From: Actinomycetaceae bacterium
GTDB lineage: Bacteria; Actinomycetota; Actinomycetes; Actinomycetales; Actinomycetaceae
DNA length: 64,000 nucleotides
Reading direction: 5' to 3'
NCBI GenBank assembly: GCA_030524055.1
Contig: JAUNHH010000002.1
Location: 63,186 to 127,185 of the forward strand
Position 1 is the first letter of the stretch. Every line of letters starts with the position of its first letter. Below, piece after piece: positions 38,052 through 46,668 of this stretch. Below the pieces are notes generated by a model. It ran no database searches and had not been told where the DNA came from. It saw only the letters and a program-made list of their open reading frames with translations. Made by a program: the position numbers and the translations under genes.

Positions 38052-38454
38052 ATCTCGCAGAATCAGGTCAGGTGGACAAAGCGCCGCTAGGACGTGTTTT
38101 CGTGCGGCAATTGTCGTTGTGGTGGCGGGTTGTCAGTTGGGGACTGTTGACCTGTAATTAGTGACCTGGGCAAATAGGGGCCCCGCCCTCGTAGGTGGAT
38201 ACAGACCGCCGCCAGGACGCATTTTCAGGCGGCAATTGTCATTGTGGACGCGCTTTGTCCTTCCCGGTGAATGCCTCAGCGCGACTCTCATCCCCCCACC
38301 AACGCATTCTGTTCTATAACTAACCCCATTTTGATGGCCCATAAAGGATGTCCATCTGAATAAATGCTGGATTGATCGTAAGAACGTGCTGAAAAGAGGC
38401 CTAAAAACCACTTTTGCCTGCGCATGACGCGAAATGCCGGGTTAACCTGTTGGA
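38052..38454. other. Repeat-rich gene-free region after gdhA
   Basis: About 400 bases with no gene. Most of it is the two-part dispersed repeat (38076-38335), whose middle contains an exact 12-mer copy at 38181-38192. The end carries the leaderless promoter of the hydrolase gene (TAACCT at 38443-38448, 6 bases before its ATG). Confidence 0.75.
38076..38335 (+). repeat. Two-part dispersed repeat, copies B and C
   Basis: First half (38076-38192) runs from ACAAAGCGCCGCTAGGACG through CAATTGTCGTTGTGG to GCAAATAGGGGCCCCGCCCTCGT. Second half (about 38201-38335) runs from ACAGACCGCCGCCAGGACG through CGCTTTGTCC to a different 3' block ending CCAACGCATTCTGTTCTATAAC. The same two halves in the same order occur at 52157-52408. 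Confidence 0.8.
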
Positions 38455-39060
38455 ATGACTGACCTTCACGATCGAATTTCTGTGAGTCACTGGAATGCCA
38501 GTGCCACATTAACAGGTGAAGAGGAAGCTAAGGGGACGGTAGTTATCCTGCCTGGATTGAATTATCGAGTGTCACTGCCGCTACTTTTTTGGAATGCGGC
38601 AGCATTGGCTGATGACCATTGGAATGTCATCAGCGTAGATTGGGATAGTCGGGGCCTTGATGTGAGGAAAGATCCGCAGATAGGCGTCGAATTGGCGAAA
38701 TCGGGTCTAGAAGTTGCTTCTGACTTTACTCAGGGCAATATTGACCTCCTTCTTGCGAAGTCAATGGGGTCATTAGCAACAGCACAAGCAATAGATATGG
38801 GCTGTCGTGTGGTTGCCTTAACCCCCGTCTTTGATCAGCGCTTTGCCCACTGCTATCCGCTGGTCTCTAATGGTGTTCTTGCCATTGGAGGAACAGGAGA
38901 TAGGGCCTGGGATTCCACTATTGCCACCTCGCGCGGATACCGCATTTACGAGGTCGAAGGCGCAAATCATTCAATGGAAGTGCCAGGTAAGGAAAGTGCC
39001 AGTGTTGCTATTCTGCGGGGAATAGTCCAGCGGGTTGTTGAATTTGCGCGGGGAAGCTAA
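38455..39060 (+). CDS. Alpha/beta hydrolase-like protein
   Basis: Protein of 201 residues with an alpha/beta-hydrolase layout: VVILPGLNYRVSLPLLFWNAAALADD at the start, VISVDWDSRG, the nucleophile elbow LLLAKSMGSLATAQA (Ser in A-K-S-M-G, a deviation from G-x-S-x-G), LAIGGTGDRAWD (acid) and EVEGANHSMEVPG (His). The triad is therefore plausible. Substrate unknown. Leaderless start: TAACCT 6 bases before the ATG, no ribosome site. Confidence 0.75.
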   Translation: MTDLHDRISVSHWNASATLTGEEEAKGTVVILPGLNYRVSLPLLFWNAAALADDHWNVISVDWDSRGLDVRKDPQIGVELAKSGLEVASDFTQGNIDLLLAKSMGSLATAQAIDMGCRVVALTPVFDQRFAHCYPLVSNGVLAIGGTGDRAWDSTIATSRGYRIYEVEGANHSMEVPGKESASVAILRGIVQRVVEFARGS

Positions 39061-39079
39061 TGGCGTGAGTGATCTTGCT

Positions 39080-39739
39080 TTAGGTGAAGTCGCGCCTCGA
39101 ATAGAGGGCGATGGAAATCGCCGCAGAAACGCTGAAAAGCGCGATTCCTATAAGAATCCCCACAGGAAAGGCAGAATCTGAGGCCAGAAACTCATAAAGG
39201 GAAATCCGGAAACCGGGAAATTGTGCCCCAACTAGCCCAATAAGGCAGAAGAAAAGGAAGAGCGCTCCGGTGGCGTACATTCCTGTTCGTGCATAACCTA
39301 AAGCGAAAAAGAGGGGCATCTGCAACGAAATCAAAATGGCGGTGAAACTAAAAAGTGTTCCGGCAAGAGCTAGGGGTGAGATTGATAGTAATTCCTTGCT
39401 TGCCTCTGCCTGTCCTGCTGGAAAAAGATAGGTAAAGGCAAGACCCGCCATAATCATAAGAATGAGTATCGCTGCAATGAGGAGATAGCGGCTAATAACA
39501 ACCTGACGACGAGTGACAGGTAGCGTTCCCCAAAGAATATCCAACCCCATTCTTTCGTCTTGAGCAAAAAGAGTAACCGGAAGAAAAGCGGCAATAGCAG
39601 CAATTACCACTGTGCCAAAGCTGCCCGTTCCACTAAAACGGCCTACGGTTGCCATTATTGTGCTGGCAATAAAGAATGAGATAAGTGAGGAAGAGTGGGC
39701 ACTGACCGTCGCGCGAATTAAAGAAAGAAGAATATGCAT
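39080..39739 (-). CDS. ABC-2 type membrane protein
   Basis: Permease of 219 residues with about six hydrophobic helices and the loop FAQDERMGLDILWGTLPVTRRQVVISRY, typical of ABC-2 proteins paired with YtrA-type regulators. The ATG at 39739 has GGAG 7 bases upstream and lies just 4 bases after the ATPase stop. Substrate unknown; such cassettes often respond to cell-envelope stress or peptide antibiotics (inference). Confidence 0.78.
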   Translation of the reverse strand: MHILLSLIRATVSAHSSSLISFFIASTIMATVGRFSGTGSFGTVVIAAIAAFLPVTLFAQDERMGLDILWGTLPVTRRQVVISRYLLIAAILILMIMAGLAFTYLFPAGQAEASKELLSISPLALAGTLFSFTAILISLQMPLFFALGYARTGMYATGALFLFFCLIGLVGAQFPGFRISLYEFLASDSAFPVGILIGIALFSVSAAISIALYSRRDFT

Positions 39740-39743
39740 GGGA

Positions 39744-40637
39744 CTACTCCGATTGTGAAGTGGCGACCTGGCCACGGCTGAGTAAAGTGACTGCTTCGTC
39801 TAAAGCGGGATTTTCTATCAGTACGCTGGAGTCAAATAGGGCAGTGTCTGCGAGCTGGATGAGACCTTCAAACGTTCCTGACCGGCTGATCCGATAACCC
39901 ACCAGTGCATCGCGAGCCTGCGGTGATAAAGAAGACTGTGGTCCGCGCGCTATTGCCCACCTCTCGAGGAGCTGGAGCAAAGGGCCTGAATACACCATAT
40001 GCCCCTCGGAAATAATATGAATATGATCCGCAATGCGTTCAAGATCAGAGGTGATATGGGTTGAAAAAAGAAGAGAGCGATCCTCCTCCACCATAAAGTC
40101 GCGGAAAAGATCGAGAACCTCTAAACGTGCAGCCGGGTCCAACCCTGAGGTTGGCTCATCCAAAATCAGTAGACGCGGCTGTTGAGCTAATGCAAGAGCC
40201 AATTGCAATTTCATTCCCTGGCCTCGCGATAACCCTTTCACTGGCGTCTTTAAGGGGACCTCTAGGCGCTCAAGCAGATCGCAATACATATTGTGATCCC
40301 AGGACGGATAAAAGCGAGCTAAGGCCTTTTCTGCGCTGATTGCCGTCCAATCGTGACTCAAAGTGAGTGCATCCAATGCAACCCCGACCTCGTGATGATG
40401 CCGGCCAGGAGGATCGCCAAGGACACTGATTGACCCTGAATGTATCTGCACCAACCCAAGGATCGCTTTGAGCATTGTCGTTTTACCGGCTCCATTGGGG
40501 CCGACGAAACCTGTTACTAAACCCGCAGGCACAGTCACATCAAGCGGCCCTAATGTAAAAGAGCCCTGGTGTCGAATAGCTCCGGATAATTCAATGGTGG
40601 CTGGTGGAGATCCTACTTCTCCTGGCTGTGTGTCCAT
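39744..40637 (-). CDS. ABC transporter ATP-binding protein
   Basis: ATPase of 297 residues. Walker A GPNGAGKTT (about residues 45-53), signature motif LSRGQGMKLQLALALAQ (normally LSGGQ), Walker [14 protein letters not shown] and the switch His in LFSTHITSD. It works with the downstream ABC-2 permease. The start overlaps the regulator gene by 25 bases, so all three form one operon. Confidence 0.9.
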   Translation of the reverse strand: MDTQPGEVGSPPATIELSGAIRHQGSFTLGPLDVTVPAGLVTGFVGPNGAGKTTMLKAILGLVQIHSGSISVLGDPPGRHHHEVGVALDALTLSHDWTAISAEKALARFYPSWDHNMYCDLLERLEVPLKTPVKGLSRGQGMKLQLALALAQQPRLLILDEPTSGLDPAARLEVLDLFRDFMVEEDRSLLFSTHITSDLERIADHIHIISEGHMVYSGPLLQLLERWAIARGPQSSLSPQARDALVGYRISRSGTFEGLIQLADTALFDSSVLIENPALDEAVTLLSRGQVATSQSE

Positions 40638-40996
40638 CTCGATTCCGTCCTTTCAATCAGGGATTCTGCGTCGAGTCCTGCCAGTCGTGCGGTAGCAATA
40701 GCCTGGTCAATCTGTTTATCCAGCTGACTCAGCAGTCTCTTTTGTGTTTTCTCGTCGTCTTGAGGAAGAACAAATGATCCGCGGCCAGCCTGGTTGGCAA
40801 TCAGCCCTTCTGCAGCAAGGTCGTTATAGGCGCGGGTTGTCGTAATCAGAGACACCTCAAGATCGCGCGCCAATTGGCGTAGCGATGGCAAAGGCGTGCC
40901 GGGCGGCAAGGCGCCAGACCAGATTGCCTCGCGTATATGCGCGGCAATCTGCTCGTACATGGGTACCCCGGAGGTTCGGGAGAGAATAATGTGCAC
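40613..40996 (-). CDS. GntR family regulator (YtrA subfamily)
   Basis: Short GntR regulator of 127 residues: an N-terminal winged helix with MYEQIAAHIREAIWSGALPPGTPLPSLRQLARDL and TTTRAYNDLAAEGLIANQAGRGSFV, followed by a short helical tail, as in the YtrA subfamily that controls neighbouring ABC transporters. I chose the GTG at 40996: the family start pattern (hydrophobic strand, then SGVPMYEQI) begins there and the promoter predicts transcription beginning on it. The ATG at 41014 lies inside the operator and is less likely. Confidence 0.82.
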   Translation of the reverse strand: MHIILSRTSGVPMYEQIAAHIREAIWSGALPPGTPLPSLRQLARDLEVSLITTTRAYNDLAAEGLIANQAGRGSFVLPQDDEKTQKRLLSQLDKQIDQAIATARLAGLDAESLIERTESRWTHSQEK

Positions 40997-41001
40997 GCAC
41001 T

Positions 41002-41031
41002 GTTTATATCGCATATATACACTAGATGCAA
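41002..41031 (-). promoter_or_regulatory. Leaderless promoter with overlapping operator of the gntR-ABC operon
   Basis: On the minus strand TTGCAT (41031-41026) and TATAAA (41008-41003) are 17 bases apart, and 6 bases later comes the GTG start. The inverted repeat GTTTATAT-CGC-ATATATAC (41002-41020) covers the -10 box and fits a YtrA-type autorepression site. Confidence 0.7.
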
Positions 41032-41083
41032 TTGTGAGGGTGCGAGTCTGACGCTCCACGCGATTACCCCCAGAAAATCCGTG

Positions 41084-41095
41084 CCCCGCCCTCGT
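41084..41095 (-). repeat. Single intergenic 12-mer copy
   Basis: CCCCGCCCTCGT followed by CAATG; exact copy between the divergent gntR and nitronate monooxygenase genes. Confidence 0.9.
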
Positions 41096-41198
41096 CAATG
41101 CCTTGTCTCATGTCCATGGTTCCTGTTGAACTCTTTGCTCGCGTGCCTCACCCTTGATGTAGTGCAATCCTGCGACGCAGTGAGCAAAGGAGCCTGTA

Positions 41199-42218
41199 AT
41201 GGCTGGACCCGCTGATACCGCTCTGCCCCTTATTGCCGCCCCCATGGCTGGTGGCCCGAGCACCATTGAATTGTGTGCTGCCGTTGCCGCTGCGGGCGCG
41301 TTGCCTTTTCTTGCAGGTGGCTATCTCGACCCATCGCAATTGCAGACCAGCATTGAACGTCTTCGTGAGCGTGTCAGCGATTTTGGGGTCAATCTTTTTG
41401 TCCCGGGGCCTGAAGAACTCGACCAAGACGCTTTCGCGGACTACGTCAATACCTTGACGCCACTGGCACGCGAGTTGGGGGTCTCCTTGGACCCAGACCC
41501 GCGAATGGATGATGACCACTACCGCGAAAAACTCGACCTTGTGGTTGCCGAAGCGCCAGCAGCAGTGTCCTTTACCTTTGGACTACCCGAACCGCGGGAT
41601 GTGCGCCGATTGCATCAGGCAGGCAGTGCCGTACTGATAACTGTGACTACCGTGTCGGAAGCGCGTGCCGCAACATTGACCGGGGCAGATGCGCTGATTG
41701 TTCAGGGGCCGCGCGCTGGAGGGCATAGCGCCACTTTCAACCCTGCGCGACGGATTGCAGATGTGCCCACCATTGACGTTGTGCGGGCAGTGTCCTCAGT
41801 GACGCACCTGCCGCTTATTGCCACTGGGGGAGTGGACGGACCGGGAATGGTCCGCGAATTGCGGGGCGCCGGGGCGGCAGCTGTCGCAGTGGGGACGCTG
41901 CTATTGCTCAGCGACGAGGCCGGGACGTCGCCACTCATCCGTTCAGCTTTGACTGACCCAACCTTTACACGCACAGCATTGACCACTGCTTTTACGGGGC
42001 GTCCGGCGCGTTCGTTGATTAACCAATTTGTCCGCCATTGCGATGCCAATGCGCCTTTAGGGTATCCAGCGATTCATCACTTGACAGCACCGTTGCGAGG
42101 ACATGGATTCCGCAGTGGCAATGTGGAGGTCGTGAATTTATGGGCGGGGACGGGGTACCGCTCGGCCTGGGCTGGCCCTGCGGCAGAAATTCTGGAGTGG
42201 CTGGCTAGCGAATTGTGA
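41199..42218 (+). CDS. Nitronate monooxygenase / 2-nitropropane dioxygenase-like protein
   Basis: FMN-dependent TIM-barrel protein of 339 residues. Motifs: PLIAAPMAGGPSTIELCAAVAAAGALPFLAGGY at the N-terminus, FTFGLP, ALIVQGPRAGGHSA (catalytic-region His), LPLIATGGVDGPGMVRELRGAGAAAVAVGTLLL (phosphate-binding glycines). Class not fixed, so the substrate may be an alkyl nitronate or an enoyl intermediate. Good ribosome site (AAGGAG). A 12-mer copy begins at the base after its stop codon. Confidence 0.83.
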   Translation: MAGPADTALPLIAAPMAGGPSTIELCAAVAAAGALPFLAGGYLDPSQLQTSIERLRERVSDFGVNLFVPGPEELDQDAFADYVNTLTPLARELGVSLDPDPRMDDDHYREKLDLVVAEAPAAVSFTFGLPEPRDVRRLHQAGSAVLITVTTVSEARAATLTGADALIVQGPRAGGHSATFNPARRIADVPTIDVVRAVSSVTHLPLIATGGVDGPGMVRELRGAGAAAVAVGTLLLLSDEAGTSPLIRSALTDPTFTRTALTTAFTGRPARSLINQFVRHCDANAPLGYPAIHHLTAPLRGHGFRSGNVEVVNLWAGTGYRSAWAGPAAEILEWLASEL

Positions 42219-42230
42219 ACGAGGGCGGGG
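42219..42230 (+). repeat. Single 12-mer copy directly after a stop codon
   Basis: ACGAGGGCGGGG, exact, starting on the base after the TGA of the upstream gene. No inverted partner follows. Confidence 0.9.
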
Positions 42231-42312
42231 CGCGGGGGCAGCTTGGGCGTCTTTGCGCGCCGCCTGCTTTGGGGCCCGGCACCTCTTGTTGCCCCTGCCA
42301 TGTGTAGTCGCG

Positions 42313-42348
42313 TTAAGAAAAGGGCCGACTATCCACTAGGCTGGACGG
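42313..42348 (+). promoter_or_regulatory. Leaderless promoter of prfB
   Basis: TAGGCT (42337-42342) lies 6 bases before the GTG start; TTAAGA (42313-42318) is 18 bases upstream of it as a weak -35. No Shine-Dalgarno is present. Confidence 0.6.
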
Positions 42349-43479
42349 GTGGCCACCGAGTTTCCTGAAGAGATCCAGTCCCTGCGCTCAACAATGGAGA
42401 ATATTCTCGCCGTTGTTCAGCCGGAGCGTTTGCGTACCCAGATTGCCGAATTATCTGAGAAAGCAGCAGCTCCAGACCTGTGGGATGACCCCGCGAAAGC
42501 TCAGGAAGTGACCTCGGCACTGAGCCACCGGCAAAGCGAACTTGATCGCGTCACCTCAATGTCAGCCCGCATTGACGACCTTGCTGCCATGGTGGAAATG
42601 GCAGGGGAATTGGTTGATGATGACCCGGATGAGGCTGCCGAAATGCTTGCTGAGTCGGAAGCGGATTTAGCGAAATTGCGCACCGATCTTTCCGATTTAG
42701 AAATCCGGACACTGCTTGACGGTGAATATGACGAGCGCAATGCTGTGGTCACTATTCGTTCTGGTGCTGGCGGTGTTGATGCTGCTGACTTCGCTGAGAT
42801 TCTGCTGCGCATGTATTTGCGGTGGGCAGAACGCCATGGGTATCCCACGAAAGTGATGGATACGTCCTATGCAGAAGAAGCCGGATTAAAGTCAGCGACT
42901 TTTGAAGTCCAGGCTCCTTACGCCTATGGCACGTTATCGGTGGAGGCGGGAACTCACCGTCTTGTGCGTATTAGTCCTTTTGATAATCAGGGGCGGCGCC
43001 AAACCTCTTTTGCTGCCGTGGAAGTTATTCCGCTGATTGAGTCCACTGACCATATTGAGATTCCCGAAAGTGAACTCAAAGTGGATGTGTTCCGTTCTTC
43101 GGGGCCGGGTGGGCAGTCGGTGAATACTACCGATTCTGCGGTGCGTATGACCCACATTCCCACGGGGATTGTGGTGTCTATGCAGGATGAAAAGTCGCAG
43201 ATTCAAAACCGTGCGGCGGCTTTGCGCGTGTTGCAGTCGCGCCTATTGGTATTGCGTCATGAGGAAGAACAGGCAAAGAAAAAGGAACTTGCTGGCGATG
43301 TGAAAGCCTCCTGGGGTGACCAAATGCGTTCCTATGTTTTGCAGCCCTATCAGATGGTGAAGGATTTGCGCACCGAATTCGAGTCAGGAAATCCGCAGTC
43401 CGTCTTTGATGGCGATATTGATGGCTTTATTAATGCGGGCATTCGCTGGCGTAAAAACCAGGTAGAGCAGGAGAGCTAA
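42349..43479 (+). CDS. prfB: Peptide chain release factor 2
   Basis: Class I release factor of 376 residues recognising UAA/UGA. Codon-recognition tripeptide SPF (in [15 protein letters not shown]) and the catalytic GGQ ([17 protein letters not shown]) are intact. There is no in-frame stop near the start, so the programmed +1 frameshift known from E. coli prfB is absent. GTG start, leaderless. It heads the conserved prfB-ftsE-ftsX-smpB-ssrA region, here separated from ftsE by three unrelated genes. Confidence 0.96.
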   Translation: MATEFPEEIQSLRSTMENILAVVQPERLRTQIAELSEKAAAPDLWDDPAKAQEVTSALSHRQSELDRVTSMSARIDDLAAMVEMAGELVDDDPDEAAEMLAESEADLAKLRTDLSDLEIRTLLDGEYDERNAVVTIRSGAGGVDAADFAEILLRMYLRWAERHGYPTKVMDTSYAEEAGLKSATFEVQAPYAYGTLSVEAGTHRLVRISPFDNQGRRQTSFAAVEVIPLIESTDHIEIPESELKVDVFRSSGPGGQSVNTTDSAVRMTHIPTGIVVSMQDEKSQIQNRAAALRVLQSRLLVLRHEEEQAKKKELAGDVKASWGDQMRSYVLQPYQMVKDLRTEFESGNPQSVFDGDIDGFINAGIRWRKNQVEQES

Positions 43480-43507
43480 TCTGCACATTGCGGGAACACA
43501 GTTCTTT

Positions 43508-44575
43508 ATGACTGACGAGGGCGGGGCCGGAATATTAAATATTCGGCCCCGAGCTCTTTTGCTCCGTTGGCTGTGGGTGGAGTCTACGGTTGAGGGCAGG
43601 ATGCCGCTGCATTTGTGGGATCGTGATGGGTGCGTTTATCAACTTATGGACCTGCCTAGCGAGGGCGCACTTTCTACCGCGGATCTGAAGCCACTAGTTG
43701 CCATTCCAGAACTAGTGTCCTCGCGGGGATTTGCCCCAGAGGTGTGCTTTACGCGAGAAACAGTGATTGCCTGCGAAAAGTCAGACGCCGATGATGAATT
43801 GGCGCAAGCGTTGGTGTGTCGAGATTTGCGCACGGGTGCACGCCTGTGGCGACGAGAAATGCAGGTGGAGGCTATTGCGCCTGGTGTTGCCTGTGGGGTG
43901 GTGCGGGCGATTGAACGATTGGATCCTGGGTGCCTGCGTTTTCATTATCTCCAGGCCGAGACGGGCGACAGTTGCGCGTTTTCTGATAGGGACAATCCTT
44001 TAGAGGACTCTCTGATTTTTCTTAGCTCGGTGCCTGGCGGGCATGATCTCTGGGTTGAATGCGTTGATTCTTCCTCTGGCGAGACAGTGCATATGGTCTG
44101 GGCATGGCAGGGCTTGTCAGAATGCCAGCCACCTCAATTGGTGACTGATCCGCCTTTTCACTGGGCGCCGCATTTTTCTCCATCAGGACGAGAAGCGTTG
44201 GATATTGACCCTAAAGGGGATGAAATCATCCACTATTCCTGGCCTGGAGGCGTAGAACTTACACGAATCAACTACCGCGTGGATGGGATATTTGACGCTA
44301 TTTCCATTCGGGATGGTTTGGCCCTCATTGTGGATAGTAATAAGAGAATGTGGGCATACGTTCTGGCTAGAGGGGAGTGCATTGGCGAAATATGTGTTGA
44401 GGGTTTCCCGGTGGTCCCTGGTCCAGTTTTTGACCCCGCACCGCACAATACATGGAGTCTTTACTCTCGCTCTGGCGACCTTCTTTTCTGCAAGGGATTT
44501 ACTGTGCCTGAAGGGGAAGACTGTTCTTTTATTCTCTCCTGCACCGACATTCTTCGCGCCCTCGAAAGAGAATAA
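43508..44575 (+). CDS. Propeller-like protein, paralog 1 of 3
   Basis: Unrecognised protein of 355 residues, first of three tandem paralogs. All share an N-terminal block (PRA-hydrophobic, then Y/H-LWD-DG-Y-L-L in LHLWDRDGCVYQL), a middle VACGVVR(A/L)xER pattern, and a C-terminal CTDILRAL tail. Short beta-strand blocks suggest a PQQ/WD-like beta-propeller. The first codons lie in a 12-mer copy and a terminator-like hairpin (43522-43551), yet the shared PRA block shows coding extends back into this hairpin. No ribosome site precedes the ATG. No signal peptide or known catalytic motif. Confidence 0.6.
   Translation: MTDEGGAGILNIRPRALLLRWLWVESTVEGRMPLHLWDRDGCVYQLMDLPSEGALSTADLKPLVAIPELVSSRGFAPEVCFTRETVIACEKSDADDELAQALVCRDLRTGARLWRREMQVEAIAPGVACGVVRAIERLDPGCLRFHYLQAETGDSCAFSDRDNPLEDSLIFLSSVPGGHDLWVECVDSSSGETVHMVWAWQGLSECQPPQLVTDPPFHWAPHFSPSGREALDIDPKGDEIIHYSWPGGVELTRINYRVDGIFDAISIRDGLALIVDSNKRMWAYVLARGECIGEICVEGFPVVPGPVFDPAPHNTWSLYSRSGDLLFCKGFTVPEGEDCSFILSCTDILRALERE
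43522..43560 (+). terminator. Hairpin with T-rich tail, probable prfB terminator, inside a gene start
   Basis: CGGGGCCGGAATATT (43522-43536) pairs with AATATTCGGCCCCG (43538-43551) with one bulge, followed by AGCTCTTTT. It overlaps codons 6-17 of the first propeller-like gene. Confidence 0.6.
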
Positions 44576-44578
44576 ATC

Positions 44579-45664
44579 ATGACCATAAAACCCCGCGCCG
44601 TGTTTCCGGGAGGATGGACGATGGTCGATATTGGCGACCATCCTGTTCCGCATTATCTTTACCGTTGGGATATCGGTGAGCTCTATCGTCTTGATAGTGG
44701 GGAACATGGGATTGATCTGCAATTCCTGTGCGCCATTTCTGGAATAGACGACCCACGTACTTTGACCCTCGGGGCCAGCGGTGATGACTGTGTTGTCTTT
44801 ACTTGCGACGATCTCGACGGCCTAGAAGAACGGTGCACAGGGGACAATTATCTTGGCAGTGCTAACGCGCTGCTTGGATGCGATCCGCGAAGTGGGCGGG
44901 TGGCCTGGATGCGAGAGCTACCTATTGTCTCTATTGCCCCTGTTGTTCGCGATGGAGTGATTTATTGTGCCGCGCGAGTAGGGACGGGGAATTTTCGGCT
45001 TTATGTGCTTGATTCTGCTACGGGGAATACGCTCCAATCGCTCAATATTGAGGATCCATGGGGCGATTCGTGTGTAGATATTCAGTTGCTCGTTGGCCAG
45101 AAGCAATGTCTTGTCACGCTTAGTGGCTCACTCAGTGGTGAAGAGAATTCCTCGCAAACAACGATTGTGGAGATTTCTGAAGAAGGGATGAGTGCGCTTA
45201 AAGATATCCCTGGGATTGACCACGTCGTAGCGTCTTCATCTGAACCACTTAGGCTTCTTTGTCACGACTTTCCCACGTGGGTAATGCAGGAGTATTCCTG
45301 GCCGGATTTTCTACTTCTCTCAACTGAAAACGTGCGTGGCAATGTGGACTGGGAGGAGGATTATTTTCCTATCGCCTATATCGACGAAAGTACCTTCCTT
45401 GCCGGGAACTTTGCGATGACAGTACTGGGCATTTTTAGTGTAGTCACCTGGGAAAAGCTGTCAGAAGTCAATATTGATGGCTACCGGGTATTTGATGGGG
45501 GCGTTAGCGATCTCAATGACGTGCATCGTTGGGAGGTCTATCGATATGGCAAATTTTTCGTTCTGCGTATATGGACATTGGATCCTGCTGACTATAATTC
45601 CACGCAGATTGCCATTATTCATATTGACGATATCTCCAAAGCGTTGGCAGGTGACAATGTCTAG
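44579..45664 (+). CDS. Propeller-like protein, paralog 2 of 3
   Basis: Unrecognised protein of 361 residues, similar to its two neighbours: starts with KPRAVFPGGW, then LYRWDIGELYRL, GCDPRSGRVAWMRELPIVSIAPVVRDGVIYCAARVGTG (a block that resembles a PQQ/beta-propeller blade), and ends IAIIHIDDISKAL. The gene follows the first paralog with a gap of 3 bases, without a clear ribosome site, which suggests coupling. No function can be assigned. Confidence 0.65.
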   Translation: MTIKPRAVFPGGWTMVDIGDHPVPHYLYRWDIGELYRLDSGEHGIDLQFLCAISGIDDPRTLTLGASGDDCVVFTCDDLDGLEERCTGDNYLGSANALLGCDPRSGRVAWMRELPIVSIAPVVRDGVIYCAARVGTGNFRLYVLDSATGNTLQSLNIEDPWGDSCVDIQLLVGQKQCLVTLSGSLSGEENSSQTTIVEISEEGMSALKDIPGIDHVVASSSEPLRLLCHDFPTWVMQEYSWPDFLLLSTENVRGNVDWEEDYFPIAYIDESTFLAGNFAMTVLGIFSVVTWEKLSEVNIDGYRVFDGGVSDLNDVHRWEVYRYGKFFVLRIWTLDPADYNSTQIAIIHIDDISKALAGDNV

Positions 45665-46469
45665 GCCCCGCGCCATCTTCCCCGGAGTTTTGGCTGGTGT
45701 AGGGACCTTATTTCCTTCTGAGCGAGTATATCTATGGGACCTTGACGGATATATCTATGAGCTGGGGGAAAGTGCTGAAGGTCTGTCTCTTCACCAATAT
45801 GCCTGTATTCCTGAGCTTGATGGCATGGCAACAATGCTTTCTGCAGGCCACTGTGTGTTCATTGGCGAGATAGTAATTAGTCAACGACTATTCTCCACCA
45901 ATGACGGCTTTGTTGCCCGGTCTGTGAAAACAGGCGAGGTGGTATGGGAGTTCTCTTGTCAACCCGAATATGTTGGCCCGGCATGTTTATGCGGTTTGGT
46001 GAGATTAGCTGAACGGGACCAGGCAGGATCACTCATCCTGCATCTTTGTGATCCCCTTAGTGGCGTTATTCTGGACTCGCACGCTATTGAAGATCCTTAT
46101 GTCGAGTCTTATATCTGGCTTTGGGAGACATACACTCCTGGTCATGTCATTGTTGATATCTGCGATGTGGACAATCTTGATGACCATCACTACTGGGAAT
46201 GGGTATGCGCGGGCTGCGCAGGAAAAATAGACCTCCACTCACTTCCCTTTTATGACGTCCCTACAAGACAAAGAAATCTCCCTGGCGACATTGATGATTC
46301 TTCCTGGACTGCGGATTGTGGTGATCAAAAAAGGAATAGCGCTGCCGAACCCACTTATCGCCCTTTTGACCAGGTAGGGGAGTGGCTGATCTATTGGGCG
46401 GATCTGGATGATGAAGAGACCTGCACCCTCGTGTTTTCCTTGAATGACCTCCAGGATGAGCAGGCCTAA
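45657..46469 (+). CDS. Propeller-like protein, paralog 3 of 3
   Basis: Shorter paralog (270 residues): SRPRAIFPGVLAG, VYLWDLDGYIYEL, SVKTGEVVWEFSCQPEYVGPACLCGLVRLAERD, and ends LVFSLNDLQDE. About 85-90 residues are missing from its middle compared with the other two, so it may be shortened or a faster-evolving member. The ATG at 45657 overlaps the upstream stop by 8 bases and has GCAGG upstream. Confidence 0.62.
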   Translation: MSRPRAIFPGVLAGVGTLFPSERVYLWDLDGYIYELGESAEGLSLHQYACIPELDGMATMLSAGHCVFIGEIVISQRLFSTNDGFVARSVKTGEVVWEFSCQPEYVGPACLCGLVRLAERDQAGSLILHLCDPLSGVILDSHAIEDPYVESYIWLWETYTPGHVIVDICDVDNLDDHHYWEWVCAGCAGKIDLHSLPFYDVPTRQRNLPGDIDDSSWTADCGDQKRNSAAEPTYRPFDQVGEWLIYWADLDDEETCTLVFSLNDLQDEQA

Positions 46470-46512
46470 AAGGCTGGCGTGAAGCCGGACTACCTCCTTG
46501 GCAAGAATCGCG

Positions 46513-46524
46513 CCCCGCCCTCGT
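46513..46524 (-). repeat. Single intergenic 12-mer copy
   Basis: CCCCGCCCTCGT, followed by CAATA; between the third paralog and ftsE. Confidence 0.9.
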
Positions 46525-46668
46525 CAATACCATGCAATCTGCCCAGGATCACTACCCAATAAGTGTGACTTCCTGTGAGGCTGGGCTTTTCGCGTGTCGC
46601 TAGGAAAATGGAGCCTCCCAGCCGCATACGCTGGCCACGACCTTACCCCCGATCCCGGAAATGGCCCC

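Noticed and set aside
38076..38335. CRISPR array
   Set aside because: The repeats are long, imperfect, palindromic and not regularly spaced; there are no cas genes.
42349..42460. Programmed frameshift in prfB
   Set aside because: The frame is open from the start codon with no early UGA, so no frameshift is needed.
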